64,000 bases of DNA from Fulvivirga lutea (GTDB lineage Bacteria; Bacteroidota; Bacteroidia; Cytophagales; Cyclobacteriaceae), in NCBI RefSeq assembly GCF_017068455.1, contig NZ_CP070608.1, positions 2,957,488-3,021,487 on the forward strand, read 5' to 3'. Positions within the stretch are counted from its first letter, which is position 1. Each line of letters starts with the position of its first letter. Both the position numbers and the translations under genes were made by a program. This document shows, one piece after another, positions 37,099-45,049 of the stretch. The notes under the pieces were generated by a model. That model was not told the origin of the DNA. It saw nothing but the letters and a program-made list of their open reading frames with translations, and did not search any database.

Positions 37099-37121
37099 AA
37101 AAAAAGGAACCCGAGGGTTCC
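37099..37121 (-). terminator. Terminator or attenuator between rpsO and pnp
   Basis: GGAACC pairs with GGTTCC across CGAG (core 37106-37121), flanked by A7 on the left, which becomes a T-run on the minus strand. It lies 8 bp after the rpsO stop (37129) and 53 bp before the pnp start. Confidence 0.85.
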
Positions 37122-37128
37122 CTTTTTA

Positions 37129-37404
37129 TTATTTTCTCAAGTTCAATTCAGCTATTATAGCTCTGTATCTTTCGATATCAGTTTTGTGAAGATAGTTGAG
37201 CAATTTTCTTCTCTTACCAACCAATCTTAAAAGACCCTGCTGTGTAGAGTAGTCTTTTTTATTAGATTTCATGTGGTTTGTAAGGTGAGTGATACGGTGG
37301 GTAAAAAGTGCTATTTGCGATTCTGGTGAACCAGTATCACTCTTAGACTTTAACCGACCATGATTCTCGAAAACCTTTTCTTTGTTCTCTTTAGATAAAT
37401 ACAT
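37129..37404 (-). CDS. rpsO: Ribosomal protein S15
   Basis: The ATG at 37404 (MYLSKENKEKVFENHG) gives the expected 91-residue protein; the longer frame begins at a TTG. The core helix pattern DTGSPESQIALFTHRITHL followed by HMKSNKKDYSTQQGL and RKLLNYLHKTD is diagnostic of S15, which binds 16S rRNA helices 20-22 and helps organise the central domain. Placement before pnp is conserved in bacteria. It is preceded by an lptF/G-like gene on the same strand. Confidence 0.98.
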   Translation of the reverse strand: MYLSKENKEKVFENHGRLKSKSDTGSPESQIALFTHRITHLTNHMKSNKKDYSTQQGLLRLVGKRRKLLNYLHKTDIERYRAIIAELNLRK

Positions 37405-37471
37405 GACTAGCAAAAGTTTAGTTTCTTAAAAATTAAGCCGCAAAAGTAACATTAAACTTAATAAGTAGCAA

Positions 37472-39493
37472 TTATTTAGATGTAATTTCTTTTTTGTCTT
37501 TGTTCTTACTGAACCATTGTTTGAATTTATCGAAAACAACATTGTAGAAGTCTGCTTCAAACAATCGGGCATCGTTTCGGGCCTGACGTAAAAACAATAA
37601 CCCAACAGGTAAAAGAATAAAGTTTGCAGACCAGATTGCCACGAATGGATCAACTAAATCCTGTTTAGCATACTTTTCACCAGTCATTGAAATCACATAA
37701 AAAATAATAAAAAAGATAATCGACAATAAAACAGGCATACCCAATCCACCTCTTTTAATAATTGCACCTAACGGAGCACCGATTAAAAACATGATGATAC
37801 ACGCTACAGAATTGGCTAATATCTTATGATACTGTATCGCAAAAACGTTTTGATCGTATACCTGCCTTTCTAATGTTGTATTATGTGCTTGTATCTTGGC
37901 CCTTGCCTGTCGCACATTATTCAATGTTGTTTGAACGGTACGCATGGAAGGTTCGCTCAATTCAGTTTCTACATACTTAACTATTTCCTCGTGGTTAAGG
38001 GTATCATTGATATCCTTTTTAACTTGTGGAGTAACTGTTTGGACTGGCACAGGAGGCACTCTTCTCTGCCTCTTATTTTTATTTTGCTCGTTGCGCTTAA
38101 CAATTGTATTACTTTTTGATCTTTCTTTCTTTTTGGGTTTAGGTGCAGGTTTAATAGTGGTTGTATCTTTAGTTACTGGTGCTAAAGCTTTTTTCTTTCT
38201 TCTAAGCTCTTTTAAATTTGCACCTTCAACATTCAACTCTTGCTTTTCAGGTGTAACTACTTTCGCACTTTCTCTTGTGAGCAATTTTTTATTGTTTTCC
38301 GTTTCAGAAGACGTCTTACTACTCTCTTTAGAGGCTGTTGGTTTACCCTCCTTCACTTTAGCCACAGTATTAGGTTCAACCTGTTTTTCTTTATTCTGCT
38401 TCTGAACCACATCAGGTGTCTTTTCTTTACTCTCCTCTTCTACTTTGTTGTTCTTAGTTTTTATGGAGTCTTGCTTTACCAGTTCACGGCTGGCTTTGGC
38501 AAGAGAATCTTGTACCTCTAACTCTCTTTTATATGCATTTAACTTTTCCTGAGCAGCCTTCAGGTCATCAGTAAGCGGAATTGTGTCGTTCCTTAAGTGA
38601 TAAAAGAAAGTGAATTTAGGTTCTTCAAATACTTTTAGTTTTGTTTCATAAATGCCGCGTTGAACAGAATCTACATCATTAGTGAGTTGACTCATATTGC
38701 GCATTATACGGTTACCCTCAAACAGGCTTTTATCTGTTCTATCGAGACCAAAAGATGATAGATCTAATACATACTCACTACGTTCAAAGCTACTTCTTGC
38801 CATTGTTTCATCAGACCTTGATTTAGCCGTTTCTTTGTAATCTTCGAAATAAAAATTCCCTCTGAAAAGCTCCAATTTCAGGTAACGATCATTGTTAATG
38901 GTGTACATTAATCCTGAGTCTGCCAGAATTACTTTCTTGTTGCCGACCGAGTTTCGATGATCATACATGATGATATCCTCAATGGTCTTTCCATCATCAC
39001 TCTTCTTCTCTACTTTAATACTAAAATCAGGGATACCATTATAAAATGCTCCCTGCTTTAAATCTAAGGCTGGTTTCTTTTGCTTGATGTCGTATAACAA
39101 GCTGTAGGCCTCAAGTGCAGCCTTTGGAACGAAGTAGTTATTAGAATAAAATGCAACTACAGATAGACCCAATACAAAAATAAAAATGGGGAAAAGTGCC
39201 CTAAGTAATGAAATACCGGCACTTTTGATGGCTGTTAGTTCGAAGTGTTCCCCTAGATTACCAAATGTCATTAATGATGATAATAAAACAGCAAGGGGAA
39301 TTGCTATTGGTGTCATAAACACCGCAAAATAGAACAGTAGCTGAGCCAAAACATCCCAACCCAAGTCTTTGCCAACAATGTCATCGAAGTATTTGAGCAT
39401 GTGTTGGGTGAGCAGAATAAACACTACCACAACAAAAGTCAGGATAAACGGACCTAAAAATGACGATATGATTAACTTATCTATGCGCTTCAT
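37472..39493 (-). CDS. LptF/LptG (YjgP/YjgQ) permease with a long charged insertion
   Basis: The N-terminal part has three helices (about 10-125) beginning MKRIDKLIISSFLGPFILTF, with the YjgP/YjgQ pattern; the C-terminal part (about 550-640) has three more, including LANSVACIIMFLIGAPLGAII. LptF and LptG form the inner-membrane core of the lipopolysaccharide exporter with LptB. The usual length is about 360-480 residues; this one has 673. The excess, about 318-500, is low-complexity and rich in Lys, Glu, Ser and Thr, inserted into the periplasmic jelly-roll region. Only one LptF/G gene is present in the window. Confidence 0.88.
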   Translation of the reverse strand: MKRIDKLIISSFLGPFILTFVVVVFILLTQHMLKYFDDIVGKDLGWDVLAQLLFYFAVFMTPIAIPLAVLLSSLMTFGNLGEHFELTAIKSAGISLLRALFPIFIFVLGLSVVAFYSNNYFVPKAALEAYSLLYDIKQKKPALDLKQGAFYNGIPDFSIKVEKKSDDGKTIEDIIMYDHRNSVGNKKVILADSGLMYTINNDRYLKLELFRGNFYFEDYKETAKSRSDETMARSSFERSEYVLDLSSFGLDRTDKSLFEGNRIMRNMSQLTNDVDSVQRGIYETKLKVFEEPKFTFFYHLRNDTIPLTDDLKAAQEKLNAYKRELEVQDSLAKASRELVKQDSIKTKNNKVEEESKEKTPDVVQKQNKEKQVEPNTVAKVKEGKPTASKESSKTSSETENNKKLLTRESAKVVTPEKQELNVEGANLKELRRKKKALAPVTKDTTTIKPAPKPKKKERSKSNTIVKRNEQNKNKRQRRVPPVPVQTVTPQVKKDINDTLNHEEIVKYVETELSEPSMRTVQTTLNNVRQARAKIQAHNTTLERQVYDQNVFAIQYHKILANSVACIIMFLIGAPLGAIIKRGGLGMPVLLSIIFFIIFYVISMTGEKYAKQDLVDPFVAIWSANFILLPVGLLFLRQARNDARLFEADFYNVVFDKFKQWFSKNKDKKEITSK

Positions 39494-39547
39494 TGAGCCT
39501 CATTGAGCAAAAAGAAGGCCAAAATTAAGTAATAAAATAGAGATTGA

Positions 39548-39943
39548 TTAACCGCCTACGGTTTCTTTTAAATTATCGATGAGTCCCTGCCATAAATCAG
39601 TCAACTCTTCTACATCTTCCATCTCAGAATAATCGGTGATTTTAATAAAAACGGATTGCGTTATTTCATTCAATTCCAATCTTATTTCAAAGTAAGCAGG
39701 GTCTTCTTCATCTTCAGGAGTCTCTGGAAGAAACTCGAACTTAACGTAGTGATTCGTTCTGTGCGAAACCATTTTGGCTTTGTGGTCTTCATCATCCCAA
39801 ATAAAGTTGTATACTTTATCTTCATCGATGGTTACATCATCTGCAAACCATTGGGCTAAACCACTTGCTGAATTTAGGTATGGATACAGCATCGGTTTGG
39901 ATGCATTGATCTCAAAATCACCAGTATATAAAAACTTACTCAT
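39548..39943 (-). CDS. START-like (SRPBCC) domain protein
   Basis: The 131-residue protein begins MSKFLYTGDFEINAS and has the helix-grip pattern: strand, then SGLAQWFADDVTID, a run of strands (VYNFIWDDEDH, HYVKFEFLP, YFEIRLEL, SVFIKITDYS), and a C-terminal helix (LTDLWQGLIDNLKETV). This resembles AHSA1/START-like proteins of Bacteroidota, which are soluble ligand-binding domains of unknown role. It lies 54 bp upstream of the lptF/G-like gene on the same strand and may be co-transcribed with it. No catalytic residues are evident. Confidence 0.8.
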   Translation of the reverse strand: MSKFLYTGDFEINASKPMLYPYLNSASGLAQWFADDVTIDEDKVYNFIWDDEDHKAKMVSHRTNHYVKFEFLPETPEDEEDPAYFEIRLELNEITQSVFIKITDYSEMEDVEELTDLWQGLIDNLKETVGG

Positions 39944-40019
39944 CGCTGCTTAAGTTATACCATTTTTATGAAAGTGCCAACACAAAATAAAAATTATGAA
40001 GGGGTTGGTAATTAAAACA

Positions 40020-40036
40020 CAAACTTATTAAGTTTG
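40020..40036. repeat. 17-bp perfect palindrome upstream of the tRNA relic
   Basis: CAAACTTATTAAGTTTG is a perfect palindrome around a central T. It sits between the START-like gene (start 39943) and the decayed tRNA copy, and may be a further palindromic element or a regulatory site. Confidence 0.5.
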
Positions 40037-40053
40037 CGCTCCATTTAACAAAT

Positions 40054-40190
40054 GGCGAGGTTCCCGATAGCTATCGGGACAGATGGTCGTTGACGAAGCA
40101 AAGCTTGTCACGATGCTGAACGTAACGTCAGCATTAGAGTGCAGGATTCATATCCGCCAGTTGGCGGACGGGGGTAAAAGTTCTTCCGTA
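40054..40190 (+). pseudogene. Decayed tRNA-Met copy interrupted by palindromic insertions
   Basis: Blocks of the functional tRNA at 40210 recur in order: GGCGAGGT (40054-40061), CAGATGGT (40080-40087), TAGAGTGCAGGATTCATA (40135-40152, one mismatch) and GGGGGT (40170-40175), then similarity fades. Between the blocks lie palindromes: TCCCGATAGCTATCGGGA (40062-40079), whose centre AGCT equals the missing tRNA bases; GACGAAGCAAAGCTTGTC (40092-40109); ATGCTGA..TCAGCAT (40113-40134); and TCCGCCAGTTGGCGGA (40153-40168). The copy cannot fold as a normal tRNA. The gene-free stretch 39944-40412 holds this relic, the intact tRNA and its terminator. Confidence 0.8.
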
Positions 40191-40209
40191 AAATAGTTAG
40201 AGAAATTAT

Positions 40210-40283
40210 GGCGAGGTAGCTCAGATGGTTAGAGCGCAGGATTCATAACCCTGAGGTCGGGGGTTCAATTCCCCCTCTCGCTA
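40210..40283 (+). tRNA. tRNA-Met (anticodon CAT)
   Basis: The 74-nt cloverleaf has acceptor GGCGAGG with TCTCGCT (two G-U pairs), D arm GCTC/GAGC, anticodon loop TTCATAA, and T arm GGGGG-TTCAATT-CCCCC, with discriminator A. The CCA end is not encoded. The first pair G1-U72 and the lack of three G-C pairs at the foot of the anticodon stem argue against the initiator tRNA. The anticodon stem has an A31-C39 mismatch. It reads AUG internally. A strong terminator follows. Confidence 0.96.
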
Positions 40284-40285
40284 CT

Positions 40286-40313
40286 AAAAGCAGCTTAACA
40301 GCTGCTTTTTTTT
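40286..40313 (+). terminator. Terminator of tRNA-Met
   Basis: AAAGCAGCT pairs with AGCTGCTTT around TAAC, followed by a T-run. Confidence 0.93.
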
Positions 40314-40412
40314 ATTCCTAATGCTTACAGTAAACGTTTTAAATAGCAAGAGCAATCTATAGCCTTTACCACCTTATTAGTTTTGATTAAAGGTCTCTGA
40401 AACTTCTCGTCT

Positions 40413-40937
40413 TTATTTATCACCCTTGTTTATTGCCGTGCGATCTTTTTTAATCATCTTCTGCATAAATATGTTACTAGGCATAGTTATTTCCTCACCA
40501 TCTATCGTTTTTATTGTTAAAAAGAAAATGCTTATATCCATAATTCTACCGGATATATGATAGTCCTTATCCAAAACGGATATTGTATCACCCACTTTTA
40601 CAGGGTGACTGAAATAAACAATTATTGTTGAAGTAATATTAGAAATGATAGACCATTGGGCAAAAAAGGCAATACCAATAATTGCTAACAATGATGTGGT
40701 ATAATAAACTATTTTGTTCTGATCTACACCCCAAATGAAAAGGACAATTCCTGCAGTAATGTAAAATAAAATAGAGTTGATGATTTTGCTCAGCATTTGA
40801 ACACGAACACGCGGATAGGCAAATTTTAGTCCTACGCTATTAATTATTTTATTGCTAACTAAGCGTAATACAAAGTATAATAATACAAGAATGAGGCTTT
40901 CAATTATCTGTTCTTTATGATCAATTATATAGGTCAT
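40413..40937 (-). CDS. Small MscS-like mechanosensitive channel domain protein
   Basis: The 174-residue protein has an N-terminal helix (about 12-32), two more helices (about 50-90), and the MscS pore/beta segment: IIGIAFFAQWSIISNITSTIIVYFSHPVKVGDTISV (read in short: AQWSIISN and HPVKVGDTI), followed by a beta domain with GRIMDISIFFLTIKT and the EITMPSN motif near 155. That order matches the MscS family, in which the pore helix precedes the beta domain. It is short, lacking most of the C-terminal cage. It may form small-conductance channels that relieve osmotic stress. It shares a strand with the MFS gene 14 bp upstream. Confidence 0.85.
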   Translation of the reverse strand: MTYIIDHKEQIIESLILVLLYFVLRLVSNKIINSVGLKFAYPRVRVQMLSKIINSILFYITAGIVLFIWGVDQNKIVYYTTSLLAIIGIAFFAQWSIISNITSTIIVYFSHPVKVGDTISVLDKDYHISGRIMDISIFFLTIKTIDGEEITMPSNIFMQKMIKKDRTAINKGDK

Positions 40938-40951
40938 GGTTTTCTAACTTA

Positions 40952-42229
40952 TCATTCGTAACTATTGGAAATATTATTTTTTATCTGAGTAAAAAAATAA
41001 GAAGCAATAATACCAATCATTCCTATTATTGCCAGCAGGCCAAATAAATATTCATGACCCCTTGAACCTGGAAACTCATCTAGCAAATAGCCCATGAGAG
41101 GACCAAAAAAAACATCAGGTGTAAAACCAATGACAGAGACCACTCCTACCGCGCTACCTGTATACTTTAATGGAATATCCGATTCTTTAAAGAGCGCATA
41201 ATACAAGCCGCGTAACCCAAATATTCCGGCACTTATCGCTGCAATAGTAATAACTGCTTGTACTCCATTATTTTCATTGATTAGCCCGCTGTAAATGGTT
41301 AAGCCACCTGCAATAATTATCATAAAGCAGACTGATACTATTTTCGAATGGAGATACTTATCGCCAAGTAAACCAGCCCCTAATGCAGCTACTGGCCTCA
41401 TCCAAAATGCGATAGTGGCAATGTGTGCAGAGCTAACATCATCATAATGAAGTACATCATACGCAAAAAGTGAGAAATCATCGGTGCATTTATAGGCCAC
41501 ATAGGCGCACAACAAAATTCCAGATTGAATCCATACTGATTTTTTTCGTAGACAATAGCGAAGGCCTTCTAAATCAATCTTGGTTGATTTGATAGTTGCA
41601 GTTTCATACTTAGGAATTGCCAACCAGGTAATAATAGCAGTGCAAAGTGTGAATAAGGAAAAAGCATATATAACATTACTAAGGGCGTTTGAAAGAACTT
41701 GTACAGATGGTTCGGCAATACTTTCCGGAATAAAGAAATCTATCATAATAACTGAAAGTGATGCTAGCAAAGCCGCAACCAACCCCCTACCTCCATCAAC
41801 TAATCCAAAAGCCTTTCCCTGATCTTCAATACCACCCCAAACGCGTGTAGCCTTTGTAAATGCTGCCCAAAACAAAAGAATAGTGGTTACTCCCCAAAAG
41901 CCGTATAAGATAGTTAGAGTGAGTAATGAGGGTATTTTGGCCATGATAAATCCAGCTAATGAAGTAACTACCAATGAAAATGAAATAAGTTTCCTGGACT
42001 CAAATCGATCGGCAATTGGTCCTCCCAGGAAATAAGAAATCATGGCAGTAATTCCATATACTGAAAAGGCAGACCCTAATTCAAAGTTATTGATATCAAA
42101 AACTGCAAGGAATGTAGGTCTGTATATTCGAGTGACAACAAAGGGTAACAGAAATATCACCTCACCAGCCAATATTAGAGCCGTGATGGTAAAGTACTTC
42201 TTAAGTAATTTTTTTTCAATCAAAACCAC
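40952..42229 (-). CDS. MFS transporter
   Basis: The 425-residue protein has about twelve membrane helices, with the loop 2-3 motif GGPIADRFESRK (a version of GxxxDRxGRR) after helix 2 and a long central loop (about 200-225). The N-terminus is best placed at a GTG at 42229, since no ATG lies nearby. Spacing and signature resemble sugar-phosphate/organophosphate or nitrate-like antiporters, but the substrate cannot be assigned. It is divergent from pgi by 49 bp and is followed by the MscS-like gene on the same strand, so the two may be co-transcribed. Confidence 0.85.
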   Translation of the reverse strand: MVLIEKKLLKKYFTITALILAGEVIFLLPFVVTRIYRPTFLAVFDINNFELGSAFSVYGITAMISYFLGGPIADRFESRKLISFSLVVTSLAGFIMAKIPSLLTLTILYGFWGVTTILLFWAAFTKATRVWGGIEDQGKAFGLVDGGRGLVAALLASLSVIMIDFFIPESIAEPSVQVLSNALSNVIYAFSLFTLCTAIITWLAIPKYETATIKSTKIDLEGLRYCLRKKSVWIQSGILLCAYVAYKCTDDFSLFAYDVLHYDDVSSAHIATIAFWMRPVAALGAGLLGDKYLHSKIVSVCFMIIIAGGLTIYSGLINENNGVQAVITIAAISAGIFGLRGLYYALFKESDIPLKYTGSAVGVVSVIGFTPDVFFGPLMGYLLDEFPGSRGHEYLFGLLAIIGMIGIIASYFFTQIKNNISNSYE

Positions 42230-42278
42230 CTACACTAATCAAAAATTCTAGTTTTGCCTTCTTTTAATTAGAACTATT

Positions 42279-43934
42279 ATGCTTAAAGATATCAATCCTA
42301 CAAAAACACAGGCCTGGAAAAAGCTGAAATCTCATTTTGAGGAAGTTTCAAGTACTCACATGAAAGATTTATTTCAGAATGATAAAGCGAGGTTTTCTAA
42401 CTTTTCTGTACTGTTTGAAGATATATTGTTAGACTATTCTAAAAATAGGATTGATAAAAATACGCTTCCATTATTAGTTGAACTGGCCAATGAGTGTAGT
42501 TTAAAAGATGCTATCCATGCCATGTTTAATGGTGACCCTATTAATGCCACTGAAAAAAGAGCTGTATTACATACTGCTTTAAGAAACATATCTAACAACA
42601 AAGTTTTAATAGATGGCAAAGACGTTATGCCTGACATTAACCGAGTACTTGCGCAGATGAAATCATTTTCAGAAGCAATAATTTCCGGTGAGTGGAAAGG
42701 CTATAGTGGAAAAACCATTAACACCATCGTAAATATAGGAATAGGCGGCTCGGACTTAGGTCCTGTAATGGTTACCGAAGCTTTGAAACCATACAAGATT
42801 CCACACATAGAAACATATTTTGTATCAAACGTTGATGGTACTCATATCTCTGAAGTTTTGAAAAAAGTGGATGCAGAGACCACATTATTTATGATTGCCT
42901 CAAAGACATTTACAACTCAGGAAACAATGACAAATGCCCACAGCGCACGCGACTGGTTTCTGTATAATGGAGGATCTGAGTCTGCCGTAAAAAATCACTT
43001 TGTGGCAATTAGCACAAACGCCAGTGCCGTTGCAGAATTTGGTATTGATACTAAAAACATGTTCGAATTCTGGGATTGGGTTGGAGGAAGATATTCATTG
43101 TGGTCGGCCATTGGCTTATCGATAGCTTGCAGCATTGGCTATGATAACTTTGAAAAGCTTTTAAGTGGTGCTCATGCAATGGATAACCATTTTAAGGAAG
43201 CAGATTTTAAGGAAAATCTACCTGTAATTTTGGCGCTTTTAGGCGTTTGGTATAACAATTTCTTTGGTGCCGAATCTCATGCTCTTTTACCATACGATCA
43301 GTATATGCATCGTTTTGCAGCATATATGCAGCAAGGTGATATGGAGAGTAATGGCAAGTATGTAGACAGGGGCGGTAAAAAAGTTGATTACCAAACAGGG
43401 CCTATTATTTGGGGAGAACCAGGCACAAATGGTCAGCATGCGTTTTATCAACTGATTCATCAGGGAACCAAACTCATTCCTTGCGATTTTATGGCTCCAG
43501 CGATAAGTCATAATCAATTAGGCGATCATCATGAAAAACTTTTGGCCAATTTCTTTGCCCAGACCGAGGCATTAATGAACGGTAAAACAGAAGATGAAGT
43601 AGCAGCTGAATTAGGGGGATTATCAATAGAAGAAGCAGATCAATTAAAACCATTTAAAGTCTTTGAAGGCAATAGGCCTACCAATTCTATTCTGTTTAAG
43701 AAACTTACCCCCGAAACACTCGGAAGCTTAATTGCCATGTATGAGCACAAAATATTCGTGCAAGGTGTTATCTGGAATATTTATAGTTTTGATCAATGGG
43801 GTGTGGAATTAGGTAAGCAATTGGCTAAGCAAATTCTGCCAGAACTTAGAAGTGAAGATGAAGTTACTACGCATGATAGTTCAACAAATGGGTTGATAAA
43901 CGCTTATAAAGTATTTAGAAATAATTTACGATGA
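42279..43934 (+). CDS. pgi: Glucose-6-phosphate isomerase
   Basis: The 551-residue enzyme carries the PGI signatures [11 protein letters not shown] (about 156), [14 protein letters not shown] (about 208), [15 protein letters not shown] (about 268) and [13 protein letters not shown] (about 384). The Glu and His of the last two provide the active-site acid-base pair, with the C-terminal Lys helix [12 protein letters not shown]. It interconverts glucose 6-phosphate and fructose 6-phosphate in the cytoplasm. It stands alone, divergent from the MFS gene, with the arsenic operon starting 36 bp downstream on the same strand, beyond an ArsR-type operator. Confidence 0.98.
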   Translation: MLKDINPTKTQAWKKLKSHFEEVSSTHMKDLFQNDKARFSNFSVLFEDILLDYSKNRIDKNTLPLLVELANECSLKDAIHAMFNGDPINATEKRAVLHTALRNISNNKVLIDGKDVMPDINRVLAQMKSFSEAIISGEWKGYSGKTINTIVNIGIGGSDLGPVMVTEALKPYKIPHIETYFVSNVDGTHISEVLKKVDAETTLFMIASKTFTTQETMTNAHSARDWFLYNGGSESAVKNHFVAISTNASAVAEFGIDTKNMFEFWDWVGGRYSLWSAIGLSIACSIGYDNFEKLLSGAHAMDNHFKEADFKENLPVILALLGVWYNNFFGAESHALLPYDQYMHRFAAYMQQGDMESNGKYVDRGGKKVDYQTGPIIWGEPGTNGQHAFYQLIHQGTKLIPCDFMAPAISHNQLGDHHEKLLANFFAQTEALMNGKTEDEVAAELGGLSIEEADQLKPFKVFEGNRPTNSILFKKLTPETLGSLIAMYEHKIFVQGVIWNIYSFDQWGVELGKQLAKQILPELRSEDEVTTHDSSTNGLINAYKVFRNNLR

Positions 43935-43945
43935 ATGAAACTTTT

Positions 43946-43961
43946 ATCGGCTAATTACGAT
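43946..43961. promoter_or_regulatory. ArsR-type operator 1
   Basis: ATCGGCTAATTACGAT, an imperfect version of the 16-bp palindrome repeated in the operon, ends 9 bp before the arsR ATG. Confidence 0.6.
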
Positions 43962-43970
43962 TAAGGTAGT

Positions 43971-44300
43971 ATGGGACACTCAAAATCAGAACAATTCAGT
44001 GCTAAACACAATCAAATGGCTGTGCTGGCAAAAGCATTGGGTCATCCGGCTCGCATTGCTATCATAGAGCATTTGATTAACAGTCCATCTTGTATTTGTG
44101 GCGACATTGTAGAAGAACTTCCGCTCTCACAGTCTACCGTTTCACAGCATCTTAAAGAATTGAAAAATGCAGGTATAATTAAAGGAACTATAGAAGGTCC
44201 AAGTGTATGTTATTGCATCAACGATGAGATGTGGGACAAGGTGAAGTCTCAATTTGCTTCTTTCTTTGAAGCCTATGTACCAAGCAACGGTTGTTGCTAA
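43971..44300 (+). CDS. arsR: ArsR family metalloregulatory repressor
   Basis: The 109-residue protein is a classic ArsR/SmtB winged helix: [19 protein letters not shown], then the Cys-containing segment SCICGDIV (Cys 43 and 45), the recognition helix [17 protein letters not shown], and the wing [17 protein letters not shown]. The C-terminus ends SNGCC. The CxC pair near the recognition helix and the extra Cys at the end could bind As(III), releasing the protein from DNA. Its own start is preceded by an operator-like palindrome, and two more lie further on in the operon, which supports autorepression of the whole set. Confidence 0.92.
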   Translation: MGHSKSEQFSAKHNQMAVLAKALGHPARIAIIEHLINSPSCICGDIVEELPLSQSTVSQHLKELKNAGIIKGTIEGPSVCYCINDEMWDKVKSQFASFFEAYVPSNGCC

Positions 44301-44318
44301 AAAAATTTAAATACATCC

Positions 44319-44334
44319 ATCGTAATATTACGAT
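44319..44334. promoter_or_regulatory. ArsR-type operator 2 (perfect palindrome)
   Basis: ATCGTAATATTACGAT is a perfect 16-bp palindrome, 15 bp before the ATG at 44350 of a small ORF and 18 bp after the arsR stop. Confidence 0.7.
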
Positions 44335-44349
44335 ATATTAATTACTAAC

Positions 44350-44520
44350 ATGAAGAATCAAATAAAAAACCAAAATCCAGATATGAGCAATAATCACAAT
44401 TGTTGTAGATCACTTCCCAATCATGGCGGTATAAGCAACAAAGAACTCAATTGGAAAAATCTAGGCATTATTAAGTTTATTATGAATCAATTCGTAAATC
44501 CATTGACTATAACCACTTAA
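44350..44520 (+). CDS. Unrecognised 56-residue small ORF framed by ArsR-type operators
   Basis: ATG at 44350 and TAA at 44520 give a 56-residue frame. It starts MKNQIKNQNPDMSNNHNCC and continues RSLPNHGGISNKELNWKNLG to a short hydrophobic tail (IIKFIMNQFVNPLTITT). The CC pair near residue 19 could bind As(III). The stretches before this ORF and before the DUF6428 gene are alike: an A/T-rich run, operator, then ATG. That could mean duplicated regulatory DNA, and either a true small gene or the remains of a deleted one. No family is recognised. Confidence 0.4.
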   Translation: MKNQIKNQNPDMSNNHNCCRSLPNHGGISNKELNWKNLGIIKFIMNQFVNPLTITT

Positions 44521-44538
44521 AAAATTTGCCTTCTTTCA

Positions 44539-44554
44539 TCGCATTATTACGATT
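44539..44554. promoter_or_regulatory. ArsR-type operator 3
   Basis: ATCGCATTATTACGAT, matching operator 2 at 14 of 16 positions, lies 20 bp before the ATG of the DUF6428 gene. Confidence 0.6.
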
Positions 44555-44574
44555 TTAAAATTTAATTTAACATT

Positions 44575-45045
44575 ATGAAACTCTCAGAGATCAAAAAACA
44601 ACTTTTAACACTTGAAACTATAGGGTTTAAATTACCAGATGGTTCTATGGTTGCGGGGCATTTCCACGTTACCGAAGTAGGTAAAATCAATAAGCACTTT
44701 ATCGATTGTGGTGGTACTGTTCGTAAAGAAGAAAAGGCTAACTTTCAACTTTGGGAAGCCAATGATTATGATCATAGATTACACCCTGAAAAGCTGCTAA
44801 AAATAATTGAGCTTTCTGAAAAGGTATTGGAAATGGGTGATTTGGAAATAGAAGTAGAATATCAGGGTACTACCATTGGTAAATATGGGTTGGACTTTGA
44901 TGGTGAAAATTTTCTTTTAACCACCACCCTAACTGATTGCCTTGCCAAAGACAATTGCGGCATTCCTGCAGCAAAACCAAAAGTAAGATTATCTGAATTA
45001 ACCACAGAAGCAGCTTGTTGCACACCCGGTGGGAATTGTTGTTAA
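44575..45045 (+). CDS. DUF6428 family protein of the arsenic operon
   Basis: The 156-residue protein begins MKLSEIKKQLLTLETIGF and contains GHFHVTEVGKINKHFIDCGG and FQLWEANDYDHRLHPEKLL, which I recognise as the DUF6428 family frequently found beside Bacteroidota arsenic genes. The C-terminus is unusual: EAACCTPGGNCC has four cysteines in the last ten residues, a candidate As(III)-binding tail. It has no membrane helix or signal, so it is probably cytoplasmic. Its stop lies 4 bp before the next ATG, so it is co-transcribed with the GNAT gene. Function is unknown. Confidence 0.8.
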   Translation: MKLSEIKKQLLTLETIGFKLPDGSMVAGHFHVTEVGKINKHFIDCGGTVRKEEKANFQLWEANDYDHRLHPEKLLKIIELSEKVLEMGDLEIEVEYQGTTIGKYGLDFDGENFLLTTTLTDCLAKDNCGIPAAKPKVRLSELTTEAACCTPGGNCC

Positions 45046-45049
45046 TTTT

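Noticed and set aside
37944-38405. A 153-residue plus-strand frame within the LptF/G insertion
   Set aside because: The low-complexity charged stretch yields a hydrophobic Ser/Leu/Phe-rich frame on the other strand; no gene evidence.
40054-40190. The upstream tRNA-like segment as a second working tRNA
   Set aside because: The D and anticodon arms are broken by insertions and the T-arm 3' half is lost.
40210-40283. tRNA-Ile2 (lysidine-modified CAT) instead of tRNA-Met
   Set aside because: Acceptor and arms match the Met type known from Bacteroidota; Ile2-specific features are not seen.
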